From the NCBI GenBank assembly GCA_937927775.1, contig CALBEF010000023.1:17763-81762 (forward strand): a DNA stretch of 64,000 nt, given 5' to 3'. Shown piece by piece: positions 20,272 to 27,880 of this stretch (the stretch's first letter is position 1; the number at the start of each line of letters is the position of its first letter). Source of the stretch: an uncultured Anaerolineae bacterium. Lineage in GTDB: Bacteria > Chloroflexota > Anaerolineae > J036 > Brachytrichaceae. A model generated the notes under the pieces. It was not told the DNA's origin, ran no database searches, and saw only the letters and a program-made list of their open reading frames with translations. A program made the translations under genes and the position numbers.

Positions 20272-21369
20272 TCACTGCGCCAGCACCAGGGCGTTCTCCG
20301 GCTTGAACGTCAGCCATGCCTTTTCGCCCGGCTTGAAGAAGTAGTCGTCGGGGTTGAGCGTGCTGGTGCTGTTCTGTTCCCACACATCCAGCCGCTGGCC
20401 GCCCAGGTTAATGATGACGCGCGTGTCGGAACCGACATAGGCGATGGAGAACACCGTCACTTCGTAAGTGTTCACCGCGCCGTCAACCGGGTGTTCGACC
20501 AGTTGCATTTTCTCCGGGCGCACCGACAGCGTGGCCGGGTCGCCGACCCGCAGGCCGTTGACCCGCCGGCCGGTGAACGTCTGGCCGGCGCCGACTGACA
20601 GCGTAGCGAACTCGCCGTTGATCGCTGTGACCCGCCCTTCCAGGAAGTTGGTCTCGCCGATGAAGTCGGCGACGAACTTGCAGGCGGGTCGCTCGTAAAT
20701 CTCGAGCGGCGATCCGATCTGGAGCGCTTTGCCGTGCGACATGACGGCGATGCGATCGCTCATGGTCAGCGCCTCTTCCTGATCGTGCGTGACGTAGATG
20801 AAGGTGATGCCCACATCGCGCTGCAGCGTCTTCAGCTCAATTTGCATCTCTTTGCGCAGCTTGAGGTCGAGCGCGCCCAGTGGCTCGTCAAGCAGCAGCA
20901 CTTTGGGCCGGTTGACCAGCGCGCGGGCCAGCGCCACGCGCTGTTGCTGGCCGCCGGACATTTGTTTGGGATAGCGTTTGGCAAGGTGCGGCAGGCGCAC
21001 CAGCGCCAACGCCTCGCCGACGCGCCGGGCAATCTCCGCGCGCGCAACGCCCTTCATCTCCAACCCGAAGGCGACGTTCTGCTCGACCGTCATGTGCGGG
21101 AACAGCGCGTAGGACTGAAAGACGGTGTTGACGTTGCGCTGGAACGGCGGCGTCAATCCCATGATCCTGCTGTCGATGAGAATCTGGCCGCTGGTTGGCC
21201 GTTCAAAGCCGGCGATCATGCGCAGACACGTCGTTTTACCGCAGCCCGATGGCCCCAGCAGGGAAAAGAACTCGTTGTGACGGATGGACATTGAGACGTG
21301 GTCCACAGCGGCCATAGTGCCGTACAGCTTGACCACCTCCCGCAGCTCAACCGCGAAGTCATTTGCCAA
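20272..21369 (-). CDS. potA: ABC transporter ATP-binding protein, PotA type
   Basis: This 365-residue ATPase has Walker A GPSGCGKTT, Q-loop QSYALFPHMTVEQN, signature MSGGQQQRVALARAL and Walker B VLLLDEPLGALD. The H-loop is VTHDQEEAL and a C-terminal TOBE domain follows (LSVRPEKMQL). I place the start at TTG 21369, because GGAGGT lies seven bases before it and the protein then begins LANDFAVELREV. The frame extends to another TTG at 21414 that has no SD. No substrate-binding protein (PotD) gene is adjacent; polyamine import is the usual family role but other cargo is possible. Confidence 0.9.
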   Translation of the reverse strand: MANDFAVELREVVKLYGTMAAVDHVSMSIRHNEFFSLLGPSGCGKTTCLRMIAGFERPTSGQILIDSRIMGLTPPFQRNVNTVFQSYALFPHMTVEQNVAFGLEMKGVARAEIARRVGEALALVRLPHLAKRYPKQMSGGQQQRVALARALVNRPKVLLLDEPLGALDLKLRKEMQIELKTLQRDVGITFIYVTHDQEEALTMSDRIAVMSHGKALQIGSPLEIYERPACKFVADFIGETNFLEGRVTAINGEFATLSVGAGQTFTGRRVNGLRVGDPATLSVRPEKMQLVEHPVDGAVNTYEVTVFSIAYVGSDTRVIINLGGQRLDVWEQNSTSTLNPDDYFFKPGEKAWLTFKPENALVLAQ

Positions 21370-21470
21370 TGCAGATACCTCCACATCAGAAGGCGCGGTT
21401 CTCGCGCCCAACAACTTCGCAGCCCCGGATTCAAGGTAACCCAGGAATTTTGGGGACAGCGCCGGGCGCG

Positions 21471-21476
21471 ATTATA
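21471..21476 (-). promoter_or_regulatory. -10 box TATAAT for the pot operon
   Basis: Perfect TATAAT on the minus strand about 100 bases upstream of potA; no convincing -35. Confidence 0.5.
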
Positions 21477-21529
21477 CGCACAAAGCGCCGGAAGTGGGGA
21501 AGCGGGTGTGGCTCTGGCCTGGCTGAATT

Positions 21530-21574
21530 GCAAACAAAAAGAAACGCCGGGGCGAGTCCCAGACTCGCCCCGGC
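21530..21574 (-). terminator. Rho-independent terminator after tRNA-Glu
   Basis: Perfect 12-bp GC-rich stem (21546-21557 with 21563-21574) with a five-base loop. It is followed on the minus strand by GTTTCTTTTTGTTT. It lies 14 bases beyond the tRNA 3' end. Confidence 0.9.
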
Positions 21575-21587
21575 ATTCGTTTGCAGG

Positions 21588-21660
21588 TGACCCCACGGGG
21601 ATTCGAACCCCGGTTTGAGCCTTGAGAGGGCTCCGTCCTGGGCCGCTAGACGATGGGGCC
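21588..21660 (-). tRNA. tRNA-Glu (CTC)
   Basis: A complete cloverleaf of 73 bases: acceptor GGCCCCA with TGGGGTC, anticodon stem GAGCC/GGCTC, loop CTCTCAA with anticodon CTC, T-loop TTCGAAT. The 3' CCA is not encoded. It lies 30 bases downstream of the CCA-adding enzyme gene on the same strand. Confidence 0.96.
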
Positions 21661-21690
21661 GGCGGTAAGACGCATAAAGTCTACCACACC

Positions 21691-22974
21691 TCACCCGCCC
21701 AAAAGCGTGTTCAGCAGGCGATCTTCCTCCGCCGGCGTGGTCACTTCCCCATCGAGCCAGGCGTCGCGCAACCGACTCAGCACCTGACCGTAGCGCGGGC
21801 CGGGCGGCACGCCGCGCGCCTTCAGAGACTCGCCGGTTGTTTTCGGGTGTGTGCGCCGCCACAGATGCCATTCTGCGCGCATGGCCTGCCGCTTGAGCGG
21901 GTCGCGGTCGAACAGCCAGCCCAGCCACAACGCCAGCCCGCTGAATGCGCCGAGCAGTTCGGATTGCCGGCTGGGCGGCGCGTGAAAGGCGTCGGGCGTC
22001 AGGGTGCTGAGCGCGCCCAGCGACACCAGCGCGTCGCGCAGCTCGGCAGTGAATGGGATCCAATCGATCCAGCGGCTGACGCTCATCTGGCCCAGGTTGT
22101 AGACCAGCGCGCCCCAGCCGGCTGCGCGCCTCAGCGCATCGGCGGACATGCCCAGTGAGGCGAAATCCCATTCCTCAGCAGCAAGCGCGTCGTTCAGTCG
22201 CGCAAAGCGCGCGGTCAGCGCCTCCTCTTCCGGCACGGGGATGCCCACCGCGCGAAAGACGCCCCATTCCCGCAACAACGCCAGGGGGCGCGCCGGCGCC
22301 TGCTCCAGAAAGATCAACTCCAGGTCGTACTTGACCCGCTCGCCGCTCAACGCGCCCACGTGCGGCAGGCCGCGCTCGATCCACGCGCGCGTCTCCGTTT
22401 CAACGGCAAAGTCGAGCCGCGCGGCGTAACGGGCCGCGCGGAAAATGCGCGTCGGGTCGTCGATGAAGCTGCGCGCGTGCAGCGCGCGAATCAGCCGGCG
22501 TCGCAGGTCACCCTCGCCGTCGCACACGTCGATCAGCCGGTTGTCGCGCAGGGCCAGCGCCAGCGCGTCCACGCTGAAATCGCGGCGCAGCAGGTCTTCG
22601 GTGATGGTTGCCGGCGTCACCTGCGGGAGCGCCGCCGGGCGCTCGTAAGTCTCGGCCCGCGCCGTTACCACATCCACTGACTGGCCCTGGGTGATCCATG
22701 TGGCGGTGCGAAATCGCTCGTGCGATTGCATCTCGCCACCATAGGCGCGCGTCAGGGCGCGGGTGAACGCGATGGCGTCGCCTTCAACGGCGAAATCGAG
22801 ATCGTCGATGCGCCGGCCCAGCAGCCAGTCGCGCACTGCCCCGCCGACCAGGTAAGCCGGCGCATCCTCGCGTTGTGCCGTTGCGCGCACGGCTTCCAGC
22901 ACATGCTGCTGGATGGGCGAGAGCAGATCGGCCAGGGTGTGCGGCATTGCGCTGTGTGACATCGCGCTGCTCAA
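21691..22974 (-). CDS. CCA tRNA nucleotidyltransferase / poly(A) polymerase family
   Basis: This 427-residue class II nucleotidyltransferase has YLVGGAVRDWLLGR then DDLDFAVEGD (catalytic DxD), TITEDLLRRDFSVDALAL, and DPTRIFRAARYAARLDF. These are the canonical head, neck and base-recognition motifs. It adds or repairs the 3' CCA of tRNAs; all three tRNAs in this window lack an encoded CCA, which fits. The start overlaps the stop of the upstream glycosidase-like gene by four bases. Two further Met codons downstream (residues 5 and 10) are alternative starts. Confidence 0.92.
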   Translation of the reverse strand: MSSAMSHSAMPHTLADLLSPIQQHVLEAVRATAQREDAPAYLVGGAVRDWLLGRRIDDLDFAVEGDAIAFTRALTRAYGGEMQSHERFRTATWITQGQSVDVVTARAETYERPAALPQVTPATITEDLLRRDFSVDALALALRDNRLIDVCDGEGDLRRRLIRALHARSFIDDPTRIFRAARYAARLDFAVETETRAWIERGLPHVGALSGERVKYDLELIFLEQAPARPLALLREWGVFRAVGIPVPEEEALTARFARLNDALAAEEWDFASLGMSADALRRAAGWGALVYNLGQMSVSRWIDWIPFTAELRDALVSLGALSTLTPDAFHAPPSRQSELLGAFSGLALWLGWLFDRDPLKRQAMRAEWHLWRRTHPKTTGESLKARGVPPGPRYGQVLSRLRDAWLDGEVTTPAEEDRLLNTLLGG

Positions 22975-24398
22975 TGCGTCAGCGGCGCAGACGCGATGGA
23001 GGTTACATCCAGGTCGGCCCAGTCGCCTTCGATCAGATAGATGGCCTCGTCATCCTTGAGGAAGCGGGGCAAGTCGGGAAACTTGAAGCGCTCCGGCAGC
23101 GCGCGCTCGGTTGGAATCCAGGCCATGTCACGGCCAAACGCGCTCTCATCCTTGCGCCCGAGCAACTGGAACACATCCTGCCAGAAGTAATCGGCGATGC
23201 TCCAGTGCGCGCCGCGCTCGGCCCAGTAGCACTGATCGCCCAGCAACACCGAAGCGCGCTCGTAAGGCGCGAAGAAAGTTGCCCAGAAAGCGTCGTCCAC
23301 AGCGCGCCGGCCAACCAGGTAGCGAAAGTCGTGGGCGTGCCAGGCCGTGCTGGGCGCGATGTCCACTTCGCTCTGCCAGCCGGTGGCTGACACGAAGTAG
23401 CCGCGCGGGGTCTGGTAGCGCGCATAGGTCGCCTCGCACTGGGCGAGGAAGCCGGCCATCTCGTCATCGCGCTCGTGGCGCAGGCATGCGCTGATGCCTT
23501 CCAGTGTGTCGCCCATGCCGGCGATCAGCATCGGCTCGCGCATGAGGCGCCACGCGCCATCGCGCTGATACCACAGGCGATGGAAGCGCGTCGCGTTGTT
23601 TCGATCCATCCACGCCGAGCGAACGACATGCCGGCACAGCCGTTTGGCGTGATCGAGATAGCGTCGCTCGCCATAGGTCTCGAAGGCCATCACCAGCGGC
23701 AGGATCATCAGGCCGTAGTATTCCGCCGGCTCGACCGCGCGACGATCCCCGGCAGAGCGCCAGGTGGCTTCGCACTCGCTATCGGGGAAACCGCCGACGT
23801 GAAAGTGTTCGATCAGCAGGTCCAGATCAGCCGGCAGCTCGTCATACCAGCGCCGGCTCTCGAACGCGCGCTGATACAGCAGCTTACCCCAGATGCGCGC
23901 GTACTCCTGATTGCACGTGCCGCCGGCGGAGGCGCGGCCATGCCAGGCGGTGTTCTGATCGAAGGCGCGCTGAATCTGATCGAGCAGGCCGGGGCGCAGA
24001 AAGTCGCGCCCGTGCCACGCCGCCGAAGCCAGCGAGACGTTGGCAATGGCGTTGTGAATCAGCCCGAACTTCAGCGTCTCGCCGGCCTGAAAGCCGATGT
24101 GTTTGTAGTTGCCATCGGGCTGAAACGAGCGGCTCTGAAAGTCGATCAGGCGTTCGAGCAGCGCCAGCGCGTCCGCGTTCATGCGCTGGCGCAGGGCGAG
24201 CGTCAGGCCGGCCAGGAATGGGCTGGCCCAGGTGCTGTGGCCGCACGTCCAGTCGTTCCAGCGATAGGGGTTGCCGCCCCATACTGAATGGTTGTGGAAG
24301 CCGTGAATGGCGCCATCCGGCTGAACCCACGAGTGAATCCAGTTGCCCAGCATGGCAACATCGGGCGCCGGCGACATCGAAGGTATGATTGTGCTCAT
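22971..24398 (-). CDS. Protein resembling six-hairpin (alpha/alpha barrel) glycosidases
   Basis: This 475-residue soluble protein is rich in Trp and His, with regularly spaced helical pairs (AGLTLALRQRMNADALALLE; AVEPAEYYGLMILPLVMAFE). That suggests an alpha/alpha toroid, as in unsaturated glucuronyl hydrolases or epimerases. Asp and His residues in VWGGNPYRWNDWTCGHSTW and SEVDIAPSTAWHAHDFRY look like an active cleft. I cannot name a family. It is coupled to the CCA-adding enzyme by an ATGA overlap, though a functional link is not obvious. Confidence 0.5.
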   Translation of the reverse strand: MSTIIPSMSPAPDVAMLGNWIHSWVQPDGAIHGFHNHSVWGGNPYRWNDWTCGHSTWASPFLAGLTLALRQRMNADALALLERLIDFQSRSFQPDGNYKHIGFQAGETLKFGLIHNAIANVSLASAAWHGRDFLRPGLLDQIQRAFDQNTAWHGRASAGGTCNQEYARIWGKLLYQRAFESRRWYDELPADLDLLIEHFHVGGFPDSECEATWRSAGDRRAVEPAEYYGLMILPLVMAFETYGERRYLDHAKRLCRHVVRSAWMDRNNATRFHRLWYQRDGAWRLMREPMLIAGMGDTLEGISACLRHERDDEMAGFLAQCEATYARYQTPRGYFVSATGWQSEVDIAPSTAWHAHDFRYLVGRRAVDDAFWATFFAPYERASVLLGDQCYWAERGAHWSIADYFWQDVFQLLGRKDESAFGRDMAWIPTERALPERFKFPDLPRFLKDDEAIYLIEGDWADLDVTSIASAPLTH

Positions 24399-24463
24399 GG
24401 TTTCTGGCTGGCAATCCTACTCCATCATGCCTGTAGTGCGCTGATTTCACCCTGCGCCGGGGG

Positions 24464-25081
24464 ATGAGACAAACCATGTCCGACCCGATTACCATCGCCG
24501 CCGTGAAAGCCGCCCCCGGCCTGATCGCTGCGACGCTGACCATGCCCGACGGCACGCCCGTTTTGTTCCGTCCGCTTGGCCCCGACGATGCCGGCATTCC
24601 GGGTGAATACTTCCTCGGTTTGTCCGAGGAAACCAGACGACGCTATGGCCCGCATCCATTCGACCAGGCTACCGCCGATCAGTTGTGCGCGAACATTGAT
24701 CCGGGGCACACGTTGCGCATGATCGGGATTCTCGATGAAGCAGGCCGGCCGCGCGTTGTGGCCTACATCATCCTGTTGCTGGGCATCACCGAGGGCGACC
24801 GCGCGCATTACGCGCGCAACGGCATCGCGCTCGATCCCGACACCGATTGCACGCTGGCCCCCTCGCTGGCCGACGCTTACCAGAATCGCGGCTGGGGTAC
24901 GGTGATGATGCGCCACCTCATAGACGTGGCGCGCCGGCTGGGACGCAGGCGCATGGCGCTGATGTGGGGCACGCAGGCCACGAACAGCCGCGCCATCCGC
25001 TTCTACGAGAAGCTGGGATTCCGCCACATCGCCACGTTCGAGGAACCGCCCGGCGTCTTCAATCACGAGTTGGGATTGTGA
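24464..25081 (+). CDS. GNAT family N-acetyltransferase
   Basis: This 205-residue protein has the GNAT acetyl-CoA site QNRGWGTVMMRHLIDVARRL (Q/RxxGxG/A type) and a C-terminal ATNSRAIRFYEKLGFRHIATF segment. The N-terminal DGTPVLFRPLGPDDAGIPGEYF is like that of Pat-type acetyltransferase domains. The acceptor is unknown. ATG at 24476 (MSDP) is an equally possible start. It is divergent from the glycosidase-like gene, with a 65-base gap. Confidence 0.85.
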   Translation: MRQTMSDPITIAAVKAAPGLIAATLTMPDGTPVLFRPLGPDDAGIPGEYFLGLSEETRRRYGPHPFDQATADQLCANIDPGHTLRMIGILDEAGRPRVVAYIILLLGITEGDRAHYARNGIALDPDTDCTLAPSLADAYQNRGWGTVMMRHLIDVARRLGRRRMALMWGTQATNSRAIRFYEKLGFRHIATFEEPPGVFNHELGL

Positions 25082-25176
25082 CAGGCATCGCCGGCAAGGA
25101 TGAGCGCGCCAGGAGCGGGGTTCATGAAAACAGGTCTCCTCGGCTGCACGGTAGCCGAACCCATCGTGACGCCCGC

Positions 25177-25719
25177 TTACCCATCCGACCGGCGCGCCGG
25201 CGACACGCGCACATCAACATTCAGCCGATCGGCCACGTTGCGCAACGGGGATTGCCAGTCCTCGCCAGCCAGCGCCGGCGGCGCCGCGACCAGCGCAGTC
25301 ATGCTGAACAACGGCGCGCCGCTCATGGGCGCCGTAGTCACGCCGGTGTCCATCGATTCGATGTTGATGCCACGCTGCGACAGGTAGTGGGCCACCTCGT
25401 GCACGATGCCTTCATGGTCGGCGCCTGCCACATCGATCTGGAATAGCGACCACCCGGCGTGAGCGCCGGCCTCGGTCGGCTCGGCCACAGTAAGGGTGAT
25501 CTGATACCCGCGCGCGATCAACTGCCGCGCGTCCTGCTCCAGGCCGGCCAGTTGATCGGCCGGGACAGACACAAGCATCAACATCGCAAAGCAGCCGCCC
25601 AGCCGGGCCATGCGGCTGGTTTCCACATTGCCGCCCCGGGCGAGCAACAACCTGGTCGCTTCCTCGACGATTCCGATCCGGTCAGTGCCGGTGAGCGTGA
25701 ACACAATATTGGTGCGCAT
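25177..25719 (-). CDS. Tandem ACT-domain protein (GcvR-like)
   Basis: This 180-residue protein consists of two ACT domains. The first is at 1-85, starting VFTLTGTDRIGIVEEATRLL; the second is at about 88-175 with QIDVAGADHEGIVHEVAHYL. This is the architecture of the glycine-cleavage regulator GcvR, but ligand and target are unknown here. AATAAT on the minus strand (25726-25731) ends six bases before the ATG and there is no SD, so the transcript is probably leaderless. It is divergent from the O-methyltransferase, whose -10 (TATACT, 25742-25747) is close by. Confidence 0.82.
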   Translation of the reverse strand: MRTNIVFTLTGTDRIGIVEEATRLLLARGGNVETSRMARLGGCFAMLMLVSVPADQLAGLEQDARQLIARGYQITLTVAEPTEAGAHAGWSLFQIDVAGADHEGIVHEVAHYLSQRGINIESMDTGVTTAPMSGAPLFSMTALVAAPPALAGEDWQSPLRNVADRLNVDVRVSPARRSDG

Positions 25720-25775
25720 CGCCGTATTATTCCACGCCCGCTATACTGCCGCCTGGCCGAACACGAGGTGGATGA

Positions 25776-26432
25776 ATGAAAGGAACCCCGATCACCGAAC
25801 AACTGTACGACTACATTGTGGGCAACTTTGCCCAGGAGGACGAACTTCTGCGCCGGTTGCCCGCCGAGGCCGAGGCGCGCGGCGCGCCGCTGATTCATAT
25901 CTCGCCGGAGCAGGGCCGCTTTCTACAAGTGTTGATGAAGGCTGCCGGGACGAAGCGCGCGCTCGAGATCGGCTCGCTGTTTGGCTACAGTGCGATCTGG
26001 CTGGCGCGCGCCCTGCCTGAAGATGGCAAACTTTTGGCGCTGGAGAAGCACCCCTTACACGCCCAACTCACGCGAGAGAACGTCGCCCGCGCCGGCCTGT
26101 CGCGCAAAGTGGACGTGCGCGAAGGCAACGCGCTGGAGTTGCTGGCTGCGCTGGACCCCCGCGAGCCGTTCGATTTTGTGTTTATAGACGCTGACAAGCC
26201 CGGCTATGTCGCCTACCTGGAACACGCGCTGCGGCTGACACGACCGGGCGGGATTATCGTCGGAGACAACGCCTCGGCGGCCGGCAACGTGTGGAAAGCG
26301 GACGCTGCGCCCGACGATGAACATATTCAAGCCATTCACGCCTTCAACCAGCGCATGGCAACCGACCCGCGCCTCCTGTCCATCCTCGTGCCGATCAGCG
26401 ACGGCATGTGCGTCGGCGTTGTCCTCCCGTAA
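25776..26432 (+). CDS. SAM-dependent O-methyltransferase (PF01596 type)
   Basis: This 218-residue protein has the caffeoyl-CoA/catechol O-methyltransferase pattern: ALEIGSLFGYSAIWLARALP (SAM site), LLALEKHPLHAQ, FDFVFIDADKPGYVAYLEHAL (metal-binding Asp) and GGIIVGDNASAAGNV. Bacterial members methylate hydroxylated aromatic or sugar substrates; the substrate is not predictable. Promoter TATACT at 25742-25747 and GAGGTG before ATG. Confidence 0.9.
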   Translation: MKGTPITEQLYDYIVGNFAQEDELLRRLPAEAEARGAPLIHISPEQGRFLQVLMKAAGTKRALEIGSLFGYSAIWLARALPEDGKLLALEKHPLHAQLTRENVARAGLSRKVDVREGNALELLAALDPREPFDFVFIDADKPGYVAYLEHALRLTRPGGIIVGDNASAAGNVWKADAAPDDEHIQAIHAFNQRMATDPRLLSILVPISDGMCVGVVLP

Positions 26433-27679
26433 CGCCCATCTGTCGCCCCGTCACTTTGTCACCTCCTCACCCTGTCCCCTTGTCACCCACTCACCTTGTT
26501 ACCTTCGCCAGACACCTCCTGCCGACGGCGCTGCGCCTTGCGTTGATTCTGGCGCTGCTGTCGGTGATCCAGCCGCCGCGTCTGCTGGTGACGCTGGGCG
26601 AGCCGCAGACAGTCGTCACCCGCAACGCGCTGGCCGGCATGCACACCCTCTTTGTGAACGAGGTCGAGGAGTGGAAGATTCAGCGCGGGCTGGCGATGAT
26701 CCGCGAGATGGGCGCGCCCTGGGTGGTTGAATTTCTGCCCTGGGCGTATATGGAGCCGCGCAAGGGACAATACAACTGGGAGAGCGCCGAGCGCATTGTC
26801 CGGCACGCCAATCATCAGGGGGTGCAACTCATTGCCCGGCTGGGCTTTGTGCCCGATTGGGCGCGCCCCGACCCGAATGCGCAGACAACTACTTTCACTT
26901 ACCTCGATCCCGATCGCTACGCCGACTTCGCCGAGTTTGCCGCCGCCTTTGCCGCGCATTTCAGAGGCCGGATTCATCACATCATCGTGTGGAACGAGCC
27001 GAATCTGACCGGCGAGTGGGGCATGCGCCCGGTGGACCCGGCCGGCTACGTCGAGATGTTGCGCGTCGTCTACCCGGCCATCAAGCAGGCCAACCCCGAT
27101 GTGCAGGTGCTGGCCGGCGCGCTCGCCCCGACCCTCGAACCGCCCGGCAGCGCCCAGGGCCTCAACGACCTGATTTACCTGGAGGAAATGTACAAAGCCC
27201 TCCAATTCAGAATCCAGAATACAGAATACAGAATACAGAACCCCCAATCCCCAATCCAGAATCCAGAATCCAAAATCGAAGGCCGTCCCTACGACGCCTG
27301 GGCCGTGCACACGTATGGCCGCACCGCCCCGCACGACGAGCCGCCGGCCCCCGACCGCATCAACTTCCGGCGCGCGGAATTGTTGCGCGAGATCATGGCG
27401 CGCAACGGCGACGAGGATGCGCCGGTCTATATCACCGAATCCGGCTGGAACGACGACCCGCGCTGGGTGTTCGCGGTGACGCCGGCGCAGCGTATCGCCT
27501 ACACGCTGGGCGCGTGGGAATACGCGCGGCAACACTGGCCCTGGGCGCGTTGTGTGGTCGTGTGGGTGTTCAAACACCCGGCGCCGGCCTACAACTACCG
27601 CGACCGCTACACCTTTGTCACCCCCAGCCTCGAACCGTTGCCGATCTATGAGGAAGTGAAGAAGGCGCTGGCCGACTGA
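26408..27679 (+). CDS. Clan GH-A glycoside hydrolase with a repeat-derived insert
   Basis: This 423-residue protein (from GTG 26408) has a TIM-barrel glycosidase pattern: general acid/base Glu197 in VWNEPN and nucleophile Glu344 in YITESGW, as in GH5/GH39-like families. A hydrophobic segment at about 38-58 suggests a signal anchor. The first 35 residues are translated from a TTGTCACC-type repeat, so the real start is uncertain; no ATG is available before the conserved region. Residues 267-291 (FRIQNTEYRIQNPQS...) are an in-frame insertion of CAGAATA/CAATCC repeats in a loop before the conserved YDAWAVHTYG strand. The start overlaps the methyltransferase 3' end. Confidence 0.72.
   Translation: MRRRCPPVTPICRPVTLSPPHPVPLSPTHLVTFARHLLPTALRLALILALLSVIQPPRLLVTLGEPQTVVTRNALAGMHTLFVNEVEEWKIQRGLAMIREMGAPWVVEFLPWAYMEPRKGQYNWESAERIVRHANHQGVQLIARLGFVPDWARPDPNAQTTTFTYLDPDRYADFAEFAAAFAAHFRGRIHHIIVWNEPNLTGEWGMRPVDPAGYVEMLRVVYPAIKQANPDVQVLAGALAPTLEPPGSAQGLNDLIYLEEMYKALQFRIQNTEYRIQNPQSPIQNPESKIEGRPYDAWAVHTYGRTAPHDEPPAPDRINFRRAELLREIMARNGDEDAPVYITESGWNDDPRWVFAVTPAQRIAYTLGAWEYARQHWPWARCVVVWVFKHPAPAYNYRDRYTFVTPSLEPLPIYEEVKKALAD
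26437..26515. repeat. TTGTCACC / CTCACCC-type degenerate repeats
   Basis: A run of degenerate units (CACTTTGTCACC, CTCACCCTGTCCCC, TTGTCACCCACTCACC, TTGTTACC) spans the gap after the methyltransferase stop and the 5' end of the hydrolase reading frame. Confidence 0.65.
27203..27276. repeat. CAGAATA / CCAGAATC repeats inside the GH-A gene
   Basis: Ten or so short units (CAGAATC, CAGAATA, CCCAATC, CCAAAATC) are inserted in frame. Same family as 47979-48060 and 61896-61933. Confidence 0.85.
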
Positions 27680-27702
27680 TCGCAAGCGGCAAGCGCCGGC
27701 CT

Positions 27703-27876
27703 TCAGCGCTTCCTGAGCTGTCCGATCAACTCGACCAGCTCATCCAGATCCTCTTTGAGCAGGTGGATCGTGACCTGATCGATGTTGAGGTCGTAGATCG
27801 TTTCGCCGGCGGGATCGCGCAACAGCACGATCGAGTAGTTTTCGGTTTCAGCCAGGATTTCTTCGTGGATGTCCAT
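27703..27876 (-). CDS. 57-residue acidic protein after thrB
   Basis: A small open frame starts at ATG 27876 and encodes 57 residues beginning MDIHEEILAETENYSIVLLR and ending ELIGQLRKR. AAAAGGTG lies six bases before the ATG, and the gene begins only four bases after the thrB stop. A good SD, tight operon spacing and a protein-like composition (two short strands, then an acidic amphipathic helix rich in Leu/Asp/Glu) support it as real. I know no family; it may be a regulatory partner of the threonine genes or an unrelated small protein. Confidence 0.7.
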   Translation of the reverse strand: MDIHEEILAETENYSIVLLRDPAGETIYDLNIDQVTIHLLKEDLDELVELIGQLRKR

Positions 27877-27880
27877 ACAA

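Noticed and set aside
21370..21414. Upstream TTG start for potA
   Set aside because: GGAGGT is placed for the TTG at 21369; the upstream TTG has no SD.
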